Of a stretch of DNA of 33,732 nucleotides, positions 16,891-26,677 are shown one piece after another. The stretch is from Vibrio genomosp. F10 str. ZF-129 (GTDB lineage Bacteria > Pseudomonadota > Gammaproteobacteria > Enterobacterales > Vibrionaceae): NCBI RefSeq assembly GCF_000287055.2, contig NZ_AJYQ02000101.1, positions 1 to 33,732 of the forward strand, written 5' to 3'. The notes beneath the pieces are model-generated. The model was not told the origin of the DNA. It saw nothing but the letters and a program-made list of their open reading frames with translations, and did no database searches. The translations under genes were made by a program, and so were the position numbers. Every line of letters begins with the position of its first letter. Positions within the stretch are counted from its first letter, which is position 1.

Positions 16891-18234
16891 ATGGATGTAA
16901 AACAGCAAGTCGCTCAACAACGTGTTGATTTAGAAGCCGCGGTCGCGAAAGCCTTAGAGATGGCTTCAGTCAGCTCAGACGCAGCAGAAGTCGCCATTAC
17001 TAAATCCACAGGTCTTAGTGTTTCGACACGAATGTGTGAAGTAGAGAATGTTGAGTTTAATAGTGATGGTGCGTTGGGGATCACCGTATATCGAAATCAG
17101 CAGAAGGGTAGTGCGTCCACCTCTGATCTGAGTGATAAAGCGATAGCTCAAACCGTCGCAGCCGCGTTAGATATTGCTCAGTATACTTCAGCCGACCCGT
17201 ATGCTGGCCCTGCACCAGAAGAGTTTATGGTCAAGGATATCCCTGATCTTGACCTATTCCACCCGGATACGCCTGATCCCGACTATGCGGCACAAGTGGC
17301 GATTGCGACAGAACAGAAAGCCCTCTCTTACAGCGATAAAATAAAGCAAAGTGATGGGGCAAGTTACGATAGCCATTATGGCGTGAAAGTCTATGGTAAT
17401 AGCCACGGTTTGCTTGCGAGTTATGCCTCTAGCCGTCACAGCATCAGTTGTAGTGTGATTGGTGAAGGGAAAAACGGTGAAATGGAACGCGATTATAGCT
17501 ATACCGTTGCCCGTCACCGTGATGACCTGTGGACGCCAGAAACTGTCGGTCAGCAGGCCGCTGAGAAGACCATCAGTCGCTTAGATGCCAGAAAACTGAA
17601 AACGGGCAGCTACCCGGTTATGTTTGCTTCGGATGTTGCTACCGGGCTTATTGGTCACTTGGTGATGGCGATAAGTGGTGGCAATTTATATCGCAAATCT
17701 TCTTTCTTATTGGATAAACTCGGAGAGCAAATTCTACCTGAGTGGTTCAATATCTCTGAGCGCCCGCATGTTTTACGCGGTTTAGCGTCCAGTCCTTTTG
17801 ATAGTGAAGGCGTATTCACACAAGATCGTGAAATCATCACTGATGGTGTTCTCGCGACTTACCTGATCACCAGTTACGCTGCTCGTAAGATGAATCGACA
17901 AGTCACCGGTCACGCTGGTGGCATTCACAACTGGTATGTGAAATCAACCGGTCAGAACTTTGATCAAATGCTAAAAGAGCTTGGCACAGGACTTCTGGTT
18001 ACTGAAGTGATGGGGCAAGGGGTCAATATCGTCACCGGTGATTACTCTCGTGGCGCTGCGGGTTTTTGGGTCGAAAATGGAGAGATTCAGTATCCAGTTT
18101 CTGAAATCACCATTGCGGGTGAGTTAAAAGATATGTTCTCTCGAATCGTTGCGGTTGGCAGTGATGTAGAAACGCGCTCTCAAATTCAAACGGGCTCTAT
18201 CTTGTTAGATAATATGAAGATTGCTGGTGAGTAA
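16891..18234 (+). CDS. pmbA: Metalloprotease subunit PmbA (TldE)
   Basis: PmbA (TldE) pairs with TldD to form a cytoplasmic protease that degrades unfolded peptides, matures microcin B17 and supports CcdA turnover. TldD carries the zinc-binding HExxxH helix; as expected for TldE, that motif is absent here. Family segments are present: [24 protein letters not shown] near the N terminus, [14 protein letters not shown], and [41 protein letters not shown] with the Gly-rich core near the C terminus. At 447 residues it is close to the 450 of E. coli. The ribosome-binding site is weak. tldD is not in this window. Confidence 0.95.
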   Translation: MDVKQQVAQQRVDLEAAVAKALEMASVSSDAAEVAITKSTGLSVSTRMCEVENVEFNSDGALGITVYRNQQKGSASTSDLSDKAIAQTVAAALDIAQYTSADPYAGPAPEEFMVKDIPDLDLFHPDTPDPDYAAQVAIATEQKALSYSDKIKQSDGASYDSHYGVKVYGNSHGLLASYASSRHSISCSVIGEGKNGEMERDYSYTVARHRDDLWTPETVGQQAAEKTISRLDARKLKTGSYPVMFASDVATGLIGHLVMAISGGNLYRKSSFLLDKLGEQILPEWFNISERPHVLRGLASSPFDSEGVFTQDREIITDGVLATYLITSYAARKMNRQVTGHAGGIHNWYVKSTGQNFDQMLKELGTGLLVTEVMGQGVNIVTGDYSRGAAGFWVENGEIQYPVSEITIAGELKDMFSRIVAVGSDVETRSQIQTGSILLDNMKIAGE

Positions 18235-18324
18235 GCTGTTGGTAGATAAAAGTTTGATGTCATCTGATGAAATAAGAACATCCAGCATTTGATTGAGTCG
18301 CGAGAGCTTGACTCGATAACATGT

Positions 18325-18357
18325 AAAAAGGCTTAACATTATTTGTTAAGCCTTTTT
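18325..18357. terminator. Bidirectional terminator between pmbA and mgtE
   Basis: AAAAAGGCTTAACA pairs perfectly with TGTTAAGCCTTTTT around a TTATT loop, giving a T run on the plus strand and the mirrored one on the minus strand. It closes both convergent genes. Confidence 0.88.
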
Positions 18358-18408
18358 ATTAAGCCTACTTGGATCGAGCTAGTTGGTGCTCTGATTCCAT
18401 CAATACAG

Positions 18409-19764
18409 TTAGATAACGAGCGTTGCCAGCCCAAGGAAGACAAACAATCCGATCACGTCTGTGATTGTGGTGAGCATCATTCCCCCTGCCAATGCTGGGT
18501 CAATATCCATTTTTTTAAGTAGGATAGGGATACTCACACCGGCTACGCCTGCAACCAGTAAGTTGACCATCATGGCGGCAGACAGGATCCCACCAAGCAC
18601 CCAGTCTCCTTTCCATGCGACAACGATAGCACCAATAATCAGAGCCCAAAGAATGCCATTTAAGAAGCCGATGGCCGCTTCTTTTAGTAACAACTCTCGC
18701 TTGTTAGAGTCGCCGATATGTCCAAGCGCTAAGCCGCGAATGACCAGAGCGACCGTTTGGTTACCGGCTACACCACCCATTGAAGGAACGATGGTCATCA
18801 GCACCGCAATGGCTGCCATCTGCTCAAGGGTTGCTTCAAACATATTGGAAACAGACGCTGCTGTGAGCGCCGCGAGTACATTGACACCAAGCCATACGCT
18901 TCGTTTTCGCGCCGATTTAACCACGGGTGCAAAGGTATCCTCGTCATCGTCAAGACCGGCCATACTCATCATGGAGTGCTCGGCATCTTCACGAATGACA
19001 TCAACCACATCATCGATGGTAATTCGGCCAACTAGGTGTTGATCTTTATCTACGACGGGCGCTGAAACCCAATTTCGTCGTTCAAACAAACTGGCTACAT
19101 CAGTATCACTGGTGTCGACCGAAATCGCTTCATCAGCGTCATCCATCACATCAGTAATCGGTGTATCAGGTTGGGTTGTTAGTAGGGCGGTTAGTGAAAG
19201 ATGGCCTATAAGTCGGCTTTGTTCATCAATGACATAGAGAGCATCGGTCGCCTCGGGTAACTCACCTTTCATGCGCAAATAGCGAAGAACAACATCAATA
19301 TCCACATCCGCACGAATAGTGATGACGTCAGTATTCATGATCCCACCCGCGGTATCTTCGGGGTAAGACAGAGCGGTTTCTACACGTTGGCGATCAGCAA
19401 TGTCCATTTGAGAAAGGACTTCGCGTGAGACATCATCAGGAAGGCTACGTAAGACATACGCTACATCATCTGTGTCCATCCCTTCGGTAGCTTCAGCAAT
19501 GGTTTCAGGCGCCATTTTAGAGACGAGTTCGTCTTTAACGTCTTCGCTTAACTCATCAAGGATTTCACCGTAGTCTTCGGGATCGGTTAATTGCCAAAGA
19601 ACATTTCGGCCTTTGCGTGGCGAGGCTTCCAGCAGGTGAGCGATATCCTCAGGTTCCATGTCCTGCAATTGGCGTCGGACATGAACAAAACGACCGTTTT
19701 CCAGTGCATCGGTCACTTCTTGGAGGGTTTGGTGAGCCTGGTCAAATTCAGTTTGCTCTGCCAT
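18409..19764 (-). CDS. mgtE: Magnesium transporter MgtE
   Basis: MgtE is a homodimeric inner-membrane channel for Mg2+ that also passes Co2+. The 451-residue protein has the usual order: an N-terminal superhelical domain (residues 1-125, with GRNVLWQLTDPEDYGEIL), two CBS domains (about 130-255, opening with YPEDTAGGIMNTDVITI), a connecting plug helix, and five membrane helices (about 285-451). The pore segments PSMGGVAGNQTVALVIRGLA and DPALAGGMMLTTITDVIG are visible, including the conserved Asp of the last one. The acidic CBS region senses internal magnesium. The ATG follows AGGGGGAA. A terminator lies between npr and this gene, so it probably has its own promoter. Confidence 0.96.
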   Translation of the reverse strand: MAEQTEFDQAHQTLQEVTDALENGRFVHVRRQLQDMEPEDIAHLLEASPRKGRNVLWQLTDPEDYGEILDELSEDVKDELVSKMAPETIAEATEGMDTDDVAYVLRSLPDDVSREVLSQMDIADRQRVETALSYPEDTAGGIMNTDVITIRADVDIDVVLRYLRMKGELPEATDALYVIDEQSRLIGHLSLTALLTTQPDTPITDVMDDADEAISVDTSDTDVASLFERRNWVSAPVVDKDQHLVGRITIDDVVDVIREDAEHSMMSMAGLDDDEDTFAPVVKSARKRSVWLGVNVLAALTAASVSNMFEATLEQMAAIAVLMTIVPSMGGVAGNQTVALVIRGLALGHIGDSNKRELLLKEAAIGFLNGILWALIIGAIVVAWKGDWVLGGILSAAMMVNLLVAGVAGVSIPILLKKMDIDPALAGGMMLTTITDVIGLFVFLGLATLVI

Positions 19765-19868
19765 TGATTCCCCCTAACTCTATATGCTTACAATATTTTG
19801 AATAGTAACTTAATTCTATACCTAAGCAACTACTTATGTGACTGAATATTGGATAATAATCGACAGAC

Positions 19869-19891
19869 AAAAACCATCGCAGAGTAGCGAT
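19869..19891 (-). terminator. Probable terminator after npr
   Basis: On the minus strand ATCGC pairs with GCGAT around TACTCT and is followed by GGTTTTTG. The stem is only five bases, so efficiency is uncertain. It would end the long rpoN-lpt transcript before mgtE. Confidence 0.55.
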
Positions 19892-19896
19892 AAAAA

Positions 19897-20175
19897 TCAC
19901 TCATCTTCTTCAAATCGGTCTTCAATAAGGAGACAAACCGCTTCTAAAGCGTTGATGGAATCGGCACCTTCGGCATTAATCGTCACGTATTGGCCCTGGG
20001 CGGATTCTAACATCAATAGCCCCATGACACTGTCGGCCGTGGCTTCTGTACCCTCATGATTAACAATGGTAAGAATGGCATCAAAAGACTGAGCCAGCTC
20101 AACGAGCTTAACCGCCGCTCGCGCATGTAGCCCAAGACGGTTTTGAATTAAAACGGTACGGCTTTGTTGCTGCAT
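19897..20175 (-). CDS. ptsO: Phosphocarrier protein NPr (nitrogen PTS)
   Basis: NPr is the HPr-like carrier of the nitrogen phosphotransferase branch: it receives phosphate from PtsP and passes it to PtsN. The open frame extends upstream into rapZ, but the family start is the ATG at 20175 ([21 protein letters not shown]), preceded by GGAAGGTGG, which gives 92 residues against 90 in E. coli. The phosphorylated residue is His17 in GLHARAA. The second conserved region is [16 protein letters not shown], with the regulatory-site Ser. It follows rapZ by 47 bases and is the last gene of the run. The symbol npr is also used. ptsP is not in this window. Confidence 0.95.
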   Translation of the reverse strand: MQQQSRTVLIQNRLGLHARAAVKLVELAQSFDAILTIVNHEGTEATADSVMGLLMLESAQGQYVTINAEGADSINALEAVCLLIEDRFEEDE

Positions 20176-20222
20176 GCTACCACCTTCCAAATAGTTATGT
20201 TGTTGAGAGCATTCTGGCTTGG

Positions 20223-21083
20223 CTACGAATGATGCTCTTCTAAAGAGGCGTGTCGAATTTGAACGAGTTTGCCTTGCTTTGAAAAATATTCGCCTAATTG
20301 CTGAGTCAGATAAACAGAGCGATGCTTGCCGCCAGTACAACCGATAGCAATCGTTAAATAGCTACGATTATTCTTTTCAAGCTTAGGTAGCCAGTTAGAG
20401 ATGAAGGTTTGAATCTGTTCTTGTAACTGACCCACTTCATCATGATCTTCTAAAAATTCAATGATAGGCTTATCAAGCCCTGTCATTGGGCGAAGTTCCG
20501 GCTCCCAATGTGGGTTAGGGAGAAACCTTACGTCAAAAACATAGTCGGCATCATTCGGCAGGCCATATTTAAAGCCAAAAGATTGAAAGACCATGATGAG
20601 CTCTTTGCTCTCAGTGCCTTCTACTTTTACCCTGACTGTCTCGCTGAGTTCATGCAGCGATTGATTGCTGCTGTCGATGACTAAATCTGCGTGTTCTTTA
20701 AGTGGTGATAGGACTTTTTTCTCTAAAGAAATTGCTTGGGCGAGAGAGGGTTTTGAATCACTTAATGACAGTGGATGAATGCGGCGAGTTTCACTATAGC
20801 GTTTGAGGAGCGTTTCTTGGTTAGCATCGAGAAAGAGAACGCTGATGCTGTCGTTTTCTTTTAGTTTTGCAAGAAGGTCATCAACTAAATTCGGTTCTTT
20901 GGGCAGGTTCCGAATATCGATACTGACGGCGACGTTCTGTGTGCTGTCATTCACCGATTCCATGAATGCATCTAACAAGTTGACCGGAAGGTTATCTACA
21001 CAGTAGTAACCAAGATCTTCCAGCACGCGTAACGCGACACTTTTTCCGGCCCCAGAATGACCACTTACAACAATTAGACGCAT
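20223..21083 (-). CDS. rapZ: RNase adapter protein RapZ
   Basis: RapZ binds nucleotides and small RNAs. In enterobacteria it guides RNase E to the GlmZ RNA and so tunes glucosamine-6-phosphate synthase, linking it to envelope precursor supply. The Walker A motif GHSGAGKS is at residues 8-15 and the second nucleotide motif DIRN at 56-59. The C-terminal domain carries [16 protein letters not shown], the RNA-binding and sensing region. The length of 286 residues matches E. coli (284). It lies 8 bases after ptsN. Whether GlmY/GlmZ-type RNAs exist in this organism cannot be told from the window. Confidence 0.96.
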   Translation of the reverse strand: MRLIVVSGHSGAGKSVALRVLEDLGYYCVDNLPVNLLDAFMESVNDSTQNVAVSIDIRNLPKEPNLVDDLLAKLKENDSISVLFLDANQETLLKRYSETRRIHPLSLSDSKPSLAQAISLEKKVLSPLKEHADLVIDSSNQSLHELSETVRVKVEGTESKELIMVFQSFGFKYGLPNDADYVFDVRFLPNPHWEPELRPMTGLDKPIIEFLEDHDEVGQLQEQIQTFISNWLPKLEKNNRSYLTIAIGCTGGKHRSVYLTQQLGEYFSKQGKLVQIRHASLEEHHS

Positions 21084-21091
21084 AGTTGAAC

Positions 21092-21538
21092 TCAGTGATT
21101 GATCATGATGTTATACAATTCTTCGTCATTTTGCGCATTACGAAGTTGCTTTAAAACTTGTTTATCATTAAGGCGAGCCGCCATTGATGACAATGTTTTT
21201 AGGTGCTCTTTACACTGATCTTCAGGAACAAGTAATGCGAAGAGTAAGTCTACTGGTCGGTTATCGATCGCGTCGAACTCGATAGGTTGCTCACATTGCA
21301 GCAGTACCGCAACGGCATGATCGCTAGAGTTCATTCGCGCGTGAGGAATGGCAATACCATTGCCAATGCCTGTGCTGCCAACCTTTTCTCGGCTTAGCAT
21401 GCATTCAAATAACTCTGTAGAGTCTTGCCCTGTTTGGTTTGCAACGATCTCGCTGATCATTTCAAGGGCTCTTTTTTTACTGGTGCACTGGACGGCACTT
21501 TTTGTGCAGTCCAGTGACAATACTTCGCTTAATTGCAT
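21092..21538 (-). CDS. ptsN: Nitrogen PTS EIIA protein PtsN
   Basis: PtsN is the terminal phosphate acceptor of the nitrogen PTS; unphosphorylated PtsN regulates potassium transport and other targets rather than importing sugar. The active-site His66 is in [13 protein letters not shown], and the [21 protein letters not shown] segment is typical of the EIIA-Ntr/fructose family. It has 148 residues, slightly shorter than the 163 of E. coli because of a shorter N terminus. Two bases separate it from the hpf stop codon and 8 from rapZ, so it is translated from the same message as rpoN. Confidence 0.95.
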   Translation of the reverse strand: MQLSEVLSLDCTKSAVQCTSKKRALEMISEIVANQTGQDSTELFECMLSREKVGSTGIGNGIAIPHARMNSSDHAVAVLLQCEQPIEFDAIDNRPVDLLFALLVPEDQCKEHLKTLSSMAARLNDKQVLKQLRNAQNDEELYNIMINH

Positions 21539-21540
21539 GA

Positions 21541-21828
21541 TTAATGACTACTTAGCTTTTCTTTGTGTTTGTTCAGTTGTCTTACGAGTTTATCCACGAG
21601 TGCATCTATCGCTGCATACATATTTTCATCATTTGCAGTGGCGTGAATATCTCCCTGATTAATATGGAGGGTAGCTTCAGCGATCTGGCTTACTTTTTCA
21701 ACCTTCAAAACCACATGAACGTTATTTATGTGGTCGAAAAATCGCTCAAGCTTTTGAAATTTGGTATTTACATAGTCTTGCATTGAATCGGTAAGATCAA
21801 CGTGATGGGCATTAATATTGATTTGCAT
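21541..21828 (-). CDS. hpf: Ribosome hibernation promoting factor HPF (short form)
   Basis: HPF binds the small ribosomal subunit and, with RMF, drives formation of inactive 100S ribosomes in resting cells. The open frame runs back into rpoN, but the correct start is the ATG at 21828 (MQININAHHVDLTDSMQDYV) with AAAGGAAAG before it, which gives 95 residues, as in E. coli. Family segments KFQKLERFFDHI, VVLKVEK and ADATLHI-like EATLHINQGDIHATAN are present. It has no long C-terminal domain, so it is the short gammaproteobacterial form. It follows rpoN by 25 bases. Confidence 0.96.
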   Translation of the reverse strand: MQININAHHVDLTDSMQDYVNTKFQKLERFFDHINNVHVVLKVEKVSQIAEATLHINQGDIHATANDENMYAAIDALVDKLVRQLNKHKEKLSSH

Positions 21829-21853
21829 AGACTTTCCTTTTCGATTTGTTGCC

Positions 21854-23314
21854 TTATAACAGGCGTTTGCGCTGACTCGACGGGGCAATCCCCAAAGATT
21901 CACGATACTTCGCTATCGTCCTTCTAGCGACCTGAATCCCTTGTTCGGCCAGTAGGGCTGCAATTTTACTATCGCTAAGTGGCTTGGCTGTATTTTCTGC
22001 GGCAACCAGCTTTTTGATAAGCGCACGTATTGCAGTTGAGGAGCATTCCCCTCCATTGTCTGTACTGACATGGCTAGAGAAGAAATATTTCAACTCGAAG
22101 ATACCCCTTGGGGTATGCATAAATTTCTGTGTTGTAACTCTGGAGATGGTGGACTCATGCATTTCAACCGACAATGCCACATCGTTGAGTACCATAGGTT
22201 TCATCGCCTCTTCCCCATACTCAAAGAAATCGCGCTGATGTTCAACTATGCATTTAGCAACTTTGAGCAGCGTCTCGTTTCGGCTCTCTAAGCTTTTGAT
22301 TAACCATTTTGCTTCTTGAAGATTGCTTCTGATGTATTGGCTATCGGGGCTATTACCTTTTCCAAGGCTGGCGTATTGCTGGTTTACTTTAAGCTTTGGC
22401 ACGCTATCTGGGTTAATGGTAACAACCCACTTACCGTGATCCTTAAAAACAGAGACATCTGGAATGACATATTCAGCGTGGTCTGGCGTAATTCGACTGC
22501 CTGGCCGAGGGTCAAGCTGTTGAATAAGAGATAAGGCGCTACGTAAGTCGTCTTCTTTCAGCTTGGTGGCTTTGATGATCAGCTTATAATCACGATTGCC
22601 CAACTGATCGATATGGTCATTGAGGACCAGTTTGGCTTCTTCTAACCAGGGGGTTTCTTTTGGGAAGGTCGCCAATTGCAGCAATAAGCAGTCTTGTAGG
22701 TTGACGGAGCCTGCACCCAAGGGGTCAAATTGCTGAATGCGTTTTCGAACCGCTTCAATTTCATCTAACTCGATATCTTCGTTATCAAAGCTTTCTAAAA
22801 TATCTTGGGTTGAAATCGTAAGGTAACCGTAATCATCAATCGCATCAATGATCGCCAAAGCGATGGTTCTATCGGTATCGCTGAATGGCGTTAAATCGAG
22901 CTGCCATAACAGGTAGTCTTGAAGTGATTGAGTGGTTTCACCCTGGTAGACGGGGGCATCATCATCAAATGCAATACCAGTACTGCCCGTATTTGCTGAG
23001 TAAACATCTTCCCATGTGGTGTCGATTTCAAGTTCATTACTGATCTCTGACTTTTCAATCAGCTCAGAGCTGTCTTTTTGATCCGGTTCTGTGACTTCGA
23101 CGGTGGGCGCTTGTTCTGCCTGGGTGTTCTTCTCCTCATTAACGCTCGGTTCATCGTTAGATTCTTCCACGTCGAGTAACGGGTTGGAATCAAGCGCTTC
23201 CTGAATTTCCTGTTGAAGATCGAGAGTCGACAATTGCAACAAGCGAATCGCTTGCTGTAATTGTGGTGTCATGGCTAACTGTTGACCTAGCTTGAGCTGT
23301 AATGAGGGTTTCAT
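21854..23314 (-). CDS. rpoN: RNA polymerase sigma-54 factor RpoN
   Basis: Sigma-54 directs transcription from -24/-12 promoters that need an AAA+ activator; in vibrios it controls flagella, nitrogen use and quorum-sensing small RNAs. The 486-residue protein has the Gln-rich activator-interacting region I (residues 1-50, [23 protein letters not shown]), an acidic region II (about 55-110), the core-binding domain, the helix-turn-helix near [20 protein letters not shown], and the RpoN box [10 protein letters not shown] at residues 463-472, which reads the -24 element. It lies 51 bases after lptB and starts the rpoN-hpf-ptsN-rapZ-npr part of the run. Confidence 0.97.
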   Translation of the reverse strand: MKPSLQLKLGQQLAMTPQLQQAIRLLQLSTLDLQQEIQEALDSNPLLDVEESNDEPSVNEEKNTQAEQAPTVEVTEPDQKDSSELIEKSEISNELEIDTTWEDVYSANTGSTGIAFDDDAPVYQGETTQSLQDYLLWQLDLTPFSDTDRTIALAIIDAIDDYGYLTISTQDILESFDNEDIELDEIEAVRKRIQQFDPLGAGSVNLQDCLLLQLATFPKETPWLEEAKLVLNDHIDQLGNRDYKLIIKATKLKEDDLRSALSLIQQLDPRPGSRITPDHAEYVIPDVSVFKDHGKWVVTINPDSVPKLKVNQQYASLGKGNSPDSQYIRSNLQEAKWLIKSLESRNETLLKVAKCIVEHQRDFFEYGEEAMKPMVLNDVALSVEMHESTISRVTTQKFMHTPRGIFELKYFFSSHVSTDNGGECSSTAIRALIKKLVAAENTAKPLSDSKIAALLAEQGIQVARRTIAKYRESLGIAPSSQRKRLL

Positions 23315-23365
23315 TCAGTATCGTTTACCTTGTTATTTTTATAATCCACTTCGCTCTCTATTTAA

Positions 23366-24091
23366 TCATAGACGGAATTGTTCACCGAGATAAACTTGTT
23401 TTACTTGTTCATTATTGAGAACGTCCGCCGGAGTTCCCTCTGCGATGAGGTGTCCTTGGCTCACGATGTAAGCTTTTTCACAAACATCAAGGGTTTCGCG
23501 AACATTGTGATCGGTGATCAGCACGCCTAATCCACGATCTCGTAGGTGTTCAATGATCTTCTTTATATCGATGACGGAGATAGGGTCAACACCAGCAAAG
23601 GGTTCATCAAGTAAAATGAACTGAGGATTAGCCGCCAATGCTCGAGCAATTTCTACTCGACGTCTTTCACCACCAGACAGAGCCATACCTGCGCTCTTAC
23701 GAATATGCTGTATGTGAAACTCTTCCAGTAAGTCTTCCAGTTTGTCCTGGCGCTCTTCATGGGTGATCTCTTCGCGAGTCTGAAGAACCGCCATGATATT
23801 ATCTTCTACTGATAACTTACGAAAAATAGAGGCTTCTTGTGGCAAGTAGCCGATACCCATTCTAGAGCGACTGTGCATTGGCAAAATACTAATGTCTTTG
23901 CCATCAATGCTGATTTTGCCTTCATCTCGTGCGACTAAGCCGACGATCATGTAAAACGATGTGGTTTTTCCGGCACCATTAGGGCCAAGCAGACCAACGA
24001 TCTGTCCGGATTCAACTTGAAGACTTACGTCAGAAACCACTCGACGATTTTTATAGCTTTTGGCTAAGTTTTCCGCTTTTAATATCGACAT
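23366..24091 (-). CDS. lptB: LPS export ABC transporter ATPase LptB
   Basis: LptB is the cytoplasmic ATPase of the LptB2FG complex, which extracts LPS from the inner membrane and pushes it along the LptC-LptA bridge. Walker A is GPNGAGKT at residues 36-43, the signature is [15 protein letters not shown], and Walker B is [13 protein letters not shown], followed by the H-loop in LITDHNVRE. The 241-residue length equals that of the E. coli protein. Only two bases separate it from the lptA stop. lptF and lptG are elsewhere, as is usual. Confidence 0.97.
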   Translation of the reverse strand: MSILKAENLAKSYKNRRVVSDVSLQVESGQIVGLLGPNGAGKTTSFYMIVGLVARDEGKISIDGKDISILPMHSRSRMGIGYLPQEASIFRKLSVEDNIMAVLQTREEITHEERQDKLEDLLEEFHIQHIRKSAGMALSGGERRRVEIARALAANPQFILLDEPFAGVDPISVIDIKKIIEHLRDRGLGVLITDHNVRETLDVCEKAYIVSQGHLIAEGTPADVLNNEQVKQVYLGEQFRL

Positions 24092-24093
24092 AA

Positions 24094-24588
24094 TTACTCT
24101 TGGACGGTTTGAGGTTGAAGAACGGTTGATACACGATCACCTTCTTTGCCGTCAGCCATTAGTTTTTGTTCGGTGATTTGGTAGCGAATCTTGGTACCTC
24201 GGATGATACTGCCATCTTGGGAAAGCATCGCTCGTTCTATCATTGTTAAGCGGTCATCGACGAGTTTGTAGTATAGCTCTTCAGCTTCACCGTAAAGTGT
24301 TTTGCCATCATCGGTCAGCTGTGAAAAAGTCGCGAGATCGCCGTAACCTTCGATTTCTTCAATCGTGCCATCGGTAGGGTTACGCAAAACGATGACTTTA
24401 TCCGCATTAATATTAATGCTGCCTTGTCTAAGTTTTACATCACCTAAAAAGGTGACTCGATTACTTTGCATATCAAGATTTTGGCTATCTGAATCAATGT
24501 AAACGGGTTGGTCTTTATCTGTCGAGAGCGCCAGAGCGCTACCTGATGCGACCAAACAAGCTATCAGGCTAAGGTGCGAGAGTTTCAT
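24094..24588 (-). CDS. lptA: LPS transport periplasmic protein LptA
   Basis: LptA forms the periplasmic bridge that carries LPS from LptC to LptD. I choose the ATG at 24588, preceded by AAGGTAG, because it gives a clean signal peptide ([20 protein letters not shown], cut after residue 20) and a 164-residue precursor; the open frame itself extends to 24633. The mature protein begins [20 protein letters not shown] and continues with [25 protein letters not shown], typical of the LptA beta-jellyroll. The gene overlaps the lptC end by 20 bases, similar to the overlap in E. coli. Confidence 0.95.
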   Translation of the reverse strand: MKLSHLSLIACLVASGSALALSTDKDQPVYIDSDSQNLDMQSNRVTFLGDVKLRQGSININADKVIVLRNPTDGTIEEIEGYGDLATFSQLTDDGKTLYGEAEELYYKLVDDRLTMIERAMLSQDGSIIRGTKIRYQITEQKLMADGKEGDRVSTVLQPQTVQE

Positions 24589-25132
24589 ATCTACCTTGAA
24601 CATAGTTATAAAGAACAGCGTTATTGTCAGCAAAATTGCCTTTCATCGCTTGTCCTTCCGTTTCAAATTGTGGGCCAACAAGATTCACTTGATTGTCTGC
24701 CCAAAAATCACGATTGGTTAATTTGATGCTGAGCTCTGATGTGGTCATGGTATCGAAGCCGGATTCATCGAGCATGTTATTCGCAATCACGTTGTCATAA
24801 AGTGTGAGTATCTGATCGCTGTCGAGTTTCGCTCTATCTGCGGTGATCTCCCACTCCTGAATAGTCCCATCTTTGTACACTTTAAGTACCGGTAGATCAA
24901 ACCAAGTATCCCCATTTTCAGCGAAGTTCTCTAAATATACCGAGGTAATGATATAGCTACGAAGGCCTTCGTCTGTGTAAGAGGTATTTTCAATATTACG
25001 ACCGGTAAACATCGGTAGCTCTTGATTGGGGGCGACTTGAATATCAAATTCTTGCTCTTTGTCATACAGATAATAGCCAGACCACGTCGCAACAAAAAAT
25101 AGCAAGATATAAGCAATGCGGGCCAGACTCAT
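24569..25132 (-). CDS. lptC: LPS export system protein LptC
   Basis: LptC is anchored in the inner membrane by one helix and passes LPS from LptB2FG to LptA. The helix is residues 6-23 (IAYILLFFVATWSGYYLY); the remaining periplasmic part has the LptC/OstA-type beta pattern, with PMFTGRNIENTSYTDEG, LPVLKVYKDG and WEITADRAKLDSDQILTLYDNV. The length of 187 residues is near the family norm. Its start overlaps the kdsC stop by four bases and its end overlaps lptA by 20, so the three are translated together. Confidence 0.95.
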   Translation of the reverse strand: MSLARIAYILLFFVATWSGYYLYDKEQEFDIQVAPNQELPMFTGRNIENTSYTDEGLRSYIITSVYLENFAENGDTWFDLPVLKVYKDGTIQEWEITADRAKLDSDQILTLYDNVIANNMLDESGFDTMTTSELSIKLTNRDFWADNQVNLVGPQFETEGQAMKGNFADNNAVLYNYVQGRYETLAP

Positions 25133-25686
25133 ATACTGAGTCCTTTGTGGCTATCGAGTTCATCACGTGCTTGAAGAATCAGGTCGCATACTTCACGTAC
25201 CGCGCCATGTCCGCCTTTAATCGACGTAACATAGTTTGCTCGTCTTGCCAGTAATGGATGTCCATCAGCTACGCATACTTTCAATCCGACTTTTTCCATA
25301 ACCGGCCAATCAATTAAGTCATCGCCGATATAGCCTGTTTGCTGTGGGGCAATATTGAGTTTGTTACAAATATCTTGATACGCTTTGACTTTATCGTCTT
25401 GGCCTTGATAGATCAGTGAAATCCCCAGCGCTTTCATGCGATTTTCTACAATCTGAGACTGACGACCTGTAATGATGGCGACTTCTATCCCTGCGTTCAT
25501 CAGAGATTTAACCCCATAGCCATCACGAGTATGAAACGTTTTGAGTTCTTCGCCATTGTTACCCATGTAGATACGACCATCAGAAAAGACACCATCAACG
25601 TCACAAATGAGAAGCTTGATCTCTTTTGCTAAGGCGATAATCTCAGCGTCGACGTCGCCATACAGTGTTTCTACCAAGGTAGTCAT
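25129..25686 (-). CDS. kdsC: 3-deoxy-D-manno-octulosonate 8-phosphate phosphatase KdsC
   Basis: KdsC dephosphorylates Kdo-8-phosphate to Kdo, the inner-core sugar of LPS. It is a small HAD phosphatase without a cap domain. The catalytic motif is ICDVDGVFSDG, with the nucleophile Asp29 and the general acid Asp31. The later motifs are ITGRQS, and GYIGDDLIDWPVM with the metal-binding Asp pair. The length of 185 residues matches E. coli (188). Its ATG shares one base with the TAA of kdsD. Confidence 0.96.
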   Translation of the reverse strand: MTTLVETLYGDVDAEIIALAKEIKLLICDVDGVFSDGRIYMGNNGEELKTFHTRDGYGVKSLMNAGIEVAIITGRQSQIVENRMKALGISLIYQGQDDKVKAYQDICNKLNIAPQQTGYIGDDLIDWPVMEKVGLKVCVADGHPLLARRANYVTSIKGGHGAVREVCDLILQARDELDSHKGLSI

Positions 25687-26657
25687 TACATTACTCCCGC
25701 TTTTAGTAAGTCGTGCATATTCAATGCGCCAACCAGTTGACCATCATGGCAAAGCATTAAGCCGTTAATGCTCTTATCTTGCATCAGGTTAAGCCCTTCA
25801 GCGGCCAGCATATCAGGATGAGCCACGGTTGGATTTTTGGTCATCACCTCGCCAATCGTCGAGCTGTGAATATCAATACGCTTATCTAGAATACGCCTTA
25901 AATCACCATCGGTAAATATTCCCACCAGTTGCTGTTTATCGTCAGTAACAGCAGTCATTCCCAAACCTTTTTGGCTGATTTCTAACAATGCATCACGTAT
26001 TAATGTTTCTGCTTTTACTGCCGGTAGAGCATTACCTGAATGCATGATGTCTGAGAGTTTGAGCAGTAATTTACGGCCTAGCGCACCGCCAGGGTGAGAC
26101 AGAGCAAAATCTTCGGCGGTAAAACCACGTGCTTCCATTAGAGCGACGGCTAATGCATCACCCATCACCAATGTAGCGGTTGTGCTAGAGGTTGGAGCAA
26201 GTTCCAGTGGGCACGCTTCTTTTGGTACGGTGATTTGTAGATGGTAGTCCGCCAGCGTTGCCATGTTAGAGCTTGGTTTGCCGGTCATGCTGATAATGCA
26301 AATATTACGACGCTTTAAAACGGGAAATAGTGACAGTATTTCAGAAGACTCGCCCGAGTTTGAAATGGCAAGCACAATATCACCCGCTTCAATCATGCCT
26401 AAATCACCATGGGCGGCTTCGCCTGGGTGAACAAAGAAGGCTGAGGTGCCGGTACTCGCCAGTGAGGCGGCGATTTTATTACCAATATGGCCTGATTTAC
26501 CCATACCCATTACGGCGACTTTGCCTTTGTTACTTAATATTCGTTCACAAGCGCCGTTGAAGTCTTGATTAAAATATTGCTCGAGTTGTTCTAGCGCTTG
26601 AATTTCTGTCGTCAGGACTTGTTTAGCAACACGATGATAGTCAAAAGTTGGTGACAT
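25686..26657 (-). CDS. kdsD: D-arabinose 5-phosphate isomerase KdsD
   Basis: KdsD converts ribulose 5-phosphate to arabinose 5-phosphate, the entry step to Kdo. The N-terminal SIS domain is clear (GMGKSGHIGNKIAASLASTG at residue 51 on, then HPGEAAHGDLGM and AISNSGESSEI). Two CBS domains follow, from about residue 205 to the end (DIMHSGNALPAV and VMTKNPTVAHPDML). The 323-residue length fits the SIS-CBS isomerase form (328 in E. coli). It lies 20 bases after yrbG and directly before kdsC, so two steps of Kdo synthesis are adjacent. Confidence 0.96.
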   Translation of the reverse strand: MSPTFDYHRVAKQVLTTEIQALEQLEQYFNQDFNGACERILSNKGKVAVMGMGKSGHIGNKIAASLASTGTSAFFVHPGEAAHGDLGMIEAGDIVLAISNSGESSEILSLFPVLKRRNICIISMTGKPSSNMATLADYHLQITVPKEACPLELAPTSSTTATLVMGDALAVALMEARGFTAEDFALSHPGGALGRKLLLKLSDIMHSGNALPAVKAETLIRDALLEISQKGLGMTAVTDDKQQLVGIFTDGDLRRILDKRIDIHSSTIGEVMTKNPTVAHPDMLAAEGLNLMQDKSINGLMLCHDGQLVGALNMHDLLKAGVM

Positions 26658-26677
26658 TGGGCGACTCCAATTCTGCG

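Noticed and set aside
18461..19042. A 193-codon plus-strand frame opposite mgtE
   Set aside because: It is antisense to the membrane part of MgtE, with low-complexity Ser/Thr/Ala/Pro content and no domain.
20176..20340. N-terminal extension of the npr frame into rapZ
   Set aside because: The added 55 residues are out-of-frame rapZ sequence. The ATG at 20175 gives the family length and has a good ribosome-binding site.
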